This document shows, one piece after another, positions 14,329 through 16,087 of a DNA stretch of 16,087 nucleotides; positions within the stretch are counted from its first letter, which is position 1; each line of letters begins with the position of its first letter. Origin of the DNA: Sulfurovum sp. GTDB taxonomy: Bacteria; Campylobacterota; Campylobacteria; Campylobacterales; Sulfurovaceae. Made by a program: the position numbers and the translations under genes. The DNA lies in the NCBI GenBank assembly GCA_027066595.1, contig JAMONG010000047.1:1-16087 (forward strand), written 5' to 3'. The notes under the pieces were generated by a model, which had not been told where the DNA came from, ran no database searches, and saw nothing but the letters and a program-made list of their open reading frames with translations.

Positions 14329-15864
14329 CTATTCCCACTCAATAGTAGCAGGTGGCTTCGATGAAATATCATATACCACTCTATTTATCCCATCTATCTC
14401 ATTAATAATCCTACGACTCATACCTTCTAAGACATCATGAGGCACATGAGCAAAGGTAGCTGTCATACCATCTACAGACTCTACCATACGAATGCACACT
14501 GTGTTATCATAAGTACGGTTGTCTCCCATTACACCTACAGACTGTACATTAAGCAGTACAGTAAAAGCTTGCCATACTTTGTCATAGTAGCCTGTAGCTC
14601 TAAGCTCTTCTTGCATGATGGCATCTGATTCACGTATAAGGTGTAGTCCTTCTTCAGTCACTGCTCCCATCGTACGAATGGCTAGTCCTGGTCCAGGAAA
14701 AGGGTGACGTCCTATCATGTCTTTAGGAAGACCAAGTTCTAATCCAAGTTTACGTACCTCATCTTTGAAGATTTCTCTTAAAGGTTCTACCAGTTCAAAC
14801 GTCATCCAGTCTGGTAACCCACCAACATTATGATGGGATTTTATGGTTTTAGAAGGTCCTTTAACCGAAACAGACTCTATCACATCTGTGTAAAGTGTAC
14901 CTTGTGCTAAAAAGGCAACGTCTGTATGTTTTTTGGCTTCAATGTCAAACACTTCTATAAACTTTTCACCAATGGCTTTACGTTTGGTCTCGGGGTCACT
15001 TACATCTTTAAGTGCTGCCATAAATTCTTCTTTTGCATCTATGGTAATAAGGTTCATATCTAACATTTTAAACATGTTTTGTACCTGTACTGCTTCGTCT
15101 TTACGTAACAAGCCTTGGTCTACAAATACACAAATAACCTGCTCTTTCGGTAGTGCTTCATGTAGCATTGCTGCAACCACAGACGAATCAACACCACCAC
15201 TTACACCACAAAGGACTTTTTTGTCTCCTACTTGTGCTCTTATCTGTTCTATTTTCTCTTTAGCAAAACCACCCATATTCCATGTACTGTCACATCCACA
15301 AATATGTTTTGCAAAGTTTTTCAGTAGTTTTGTTCCCTCTACGCTGTGATGTACCTCTGGGTGAAACTGAAAGGCATAAAGTTTTTTCTCCACATTAGCT
15401 ATGGCAGCGTAAGGAGAGTTTTCTGATGTGCCTATGACTTCAAAACCTTCTGGAATTTTTTCTGCTCTATCTCCATGGCTCATCCATACTGTCTCATCGT
15501 TACTCATACCAGCAAATATAGCAGCACTTGTAATGCTTAACTTCGCTTTACCATACTCATGATGATCCGCTGCTACTACTTCTCCACCATAACGTTGAGT
15601 CATGAGTTGCATACCATAACAGATACCCATAATAGGAAGCCCCAAAGACCATAACTCTTCATCTGGCTTATAGGCATCTTCTGCATACACTGAAGCAGGT
15701 CCTCCTGAGAGAATAATACCTTGTGGTTTACGTGCTTTGATGTCTGCAATGTTTTCTCTATAAGGTACGACTTCACAGTACACCCCTGATTCTCTTAACT
15801 TTCTAGCGATAAGTTGTGTGTATTGTGAGCCAAAGTCTAAAACTAAAATAGGTACTTGTTTCAT
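14329..15864 (-). CDS. guaA: GMP synthase (glutamine-hydrolysing)
   Basis: A 511-residue cytoplasmic enzyme that converts XMP to GMP with ATP and glutamine-derived ammonia, the last step to guanine nucleotides. The N-terminal class I glutamine amidotransferase has its triad C82 (GICYGMQL), H158 and E160 (FQFHPEVHHS). The ATP pyrophosphatase domain carries the P-loop SGGVDSS at 212-218, followed by the dimerisation domain ending in the conserved PPATIEWE. Length is the family norm. AAGGAAG is about 8 nt before the ATG. It is set off from the upstream gene by a strong terminator and an AT-rich dyad that probably includes its promoter. With purD farther along it gives the window two purine genes, but they are in separate transcription units. 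Confidence 0.98.
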   Translation of the reverse strand: MKQVPILVLDFGSQYTQLIARKLRESGVYCEVVPYRENIADIKARKPQGIILSGGPASVYAEDAYKPDEELWSLGLPIMGICYGMQLMTQRYGGEVVAADHHEYGKAKLSITSAAIFAGMSNDETVWMSHGDRAEKIPEGFEVIGTSENSPYAAIANVEKKLYAFQFHPEVHHSVEGTKLLKNFAKHICGCDSTWNMGGFAKEKIEQIRAQVGDKKVLCGVSGGVDSSVVAAMLHEALPKEQVICVFVDQGLLRKDEAVQVQNMFKMLDMNLITIDAKEEFMAALKDVSDPETKRKAIGEKFIEVFDIEAKKHTDVAFLAQGTLYTDVIESVSVKGPSKTIKSHHNVGGLPDWMTFELVEPLREIFKDEVRKLGLELGLPKDMIGRHPFPGPGLAIRTMGAVTEEGLHLIRESDAIMQEELRATGYYDKVWQAFTVLLNVQSVGVMGDNRTYDNTVCIRMVESVDGMTATFAHVPHDVLEGMSRRIINEIDGINRVVYDISSKPPATIEWE

Positions 15865-15883
15865 AAAGTGCTTCCTTTTATTG

Positions 15884-15919
15884 ATATAAATAAATTTTAC
15901 AATTAAAACTTATTTATAT
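15884..15919 (-). promoter_or_regulatory. AT-rich dyad and probable promoter region of guaA
   Basis: ATATAAATAA (15884-15893) and TTATTTATAT (15910-15919) are perfect inverted repeats. Within them ATTTTACAATTAAAAC holds a second inverted pair TTTTA/TAAAA. The 36-base dyad lies 20 nt upstream of the guaA ATG and contains a -10-like TAAAAT on the minus strand (15899-15894). It may be an operator, a cruciform-prone promoter or simply AT-rich sequence. Confidence 0.4.
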
Positions 15920-15926
15920 AAAAATG

Positions 15927-15949
15927 TTCCCTTAACCAAGTTAAGGGAA
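15927..15949 (-). terminator. Intrinsic terminator of the antiporter-like gene
   Basis: TTCCCTTAAC (15927-15936) pairs perfectly with GTTAAGGGAA (15940-15949) around a 3-nt loop. On the minus strand the stem is followed by CATTTTT. It lies 16 bases beyond the stop codon of the upstream gene and isolates it from guaA. Confidence 0.9.
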
Positions 15950-15965
15950 TAGCAAACCAGTTGAG

Positions 15966-16087
15966 CTATGCTCCGATACCAAGTATCATAAACTGCACAT
16001 ACCAAATAGAGACAGAGACGATGTACCCAACAAGTACAGTCCAAGCCAGTTTCATGTGTGATGCAAAGGTATAGACACCATGAAGTT
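15966..16087 (-). CDS. C-terminal end of a membrane transporter, possibly NhaD-type Na+/H+ antiporter
   Basis: Only the last 39 residues lie in the window; the gene continues past the right edge. They read HGVYTFASHMKLAWTVLVGY followed by a hydrophobic helix (IVSVSIWYVQFMILGIGA) and a TAG stop at 15968-15966. The pattern Gly-x-Tyr-Thr-Phe-x-Ser-His-x-Lys leading into a terminal membrane helix recalls the C-terminus of NhaD antiporters of the arsenite/anion permease superfamily. That is from memory on a short tail, so the exact family is tentative. The terminator right after the stop supports it as the true gene end and frame. The same region on the minus strand shows a chance tRNA-like GGAGCATAGCTCAACTGG. 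Confidence 0.55.
   Translation of the reverse strand, partial: LHGVYTFASHMKLAWTVLVGYIVSVSIWYVQFMILGIGA

Noticed and set aside
14933..15349. A 138-codon open frame on the plus strand, antisense to guaA
   Set aside because: It is entirely within guaA, lacks a start signal, and its composition is that of a reverse-strand shadow.
15955..15972. tRNA-like minus-strand sequence GGAGCATAGCTCAACTGG
   Set aside because: It resembles a tRNA acceptor and D-arm, but there is no anticodon arm, T-arm or matching acceptor end; it is the 3' end of the transporter gene and its trailer.

Overview
The window is a compact, AT-rich stretch of bacterial chromosome in which every protein gene I can support lies on the minus strand. 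Gene content and protein style (short intergenic gaps, LptD with an N-terminal OstA domain, a periplasmic carbonic anhydrase, DUF481 and small envelope proteins) suggest a Campylobacterota (epsilonproteobacterial) chemolithotroph of the Sulfurovum/Sulfurimonas type. That placement rests on recognition, not on a search.

In the direction of transcription (right to left), the window opens with the C-terminal end of a membrane protein, probably an NhaD-type antiporter, closed by a strong intrinsic terminator. A purine and envelope group follows: guaA (GMP synthase), a small membrane zinc-ribbon protein, a DUF481-like outer-membrane barrel, then, behind its own extended -10 promoter, a small lipoprotein and a membrane-anchored transglutaminase-like protein. 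A textbook sigma-70 promoter drives htpG (Hsp90), a FieF-like cation diffusion facilitator and hemD, which are tightly packed. A beta-class carbonic anhydrase with a signal peptide stands alone after them.

Between the carbonic anhydrase and purD lie about 350 bases with no credible protein gene. They contain a GC-rich, strongly structured segment: a rod-like hairpin of about 125 nt, a second hairpin and a possible closing stem. The G-U wobble pattern favours transcription from the plus strand, opposite to all the genes. I cannot assign it to a known RNA family, and it is the most interesting object here.

Downstream is a tightly coupled operon: purD (purine synthesis), lptD (LPS export to the outer membrane), a 90-residue J-domain protein, a COG1926-like phosphoribosyltransferase and pnp (polynucleotide phosphorylase). 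Gene junctions are overlapping or separated by at most 10 nt. At the left edge a further gene begins 19 nt after pnp and runs off the window; it looks like part of an FtsK/SpoIIIE-type ATPase. No insertion sequence, CRISPR array, tRNA, rRNA or prophage gene was seen. The protein genes are mostly housekeeping, and no new multi-gene system is evident apart from the unassigned RNA candidate.
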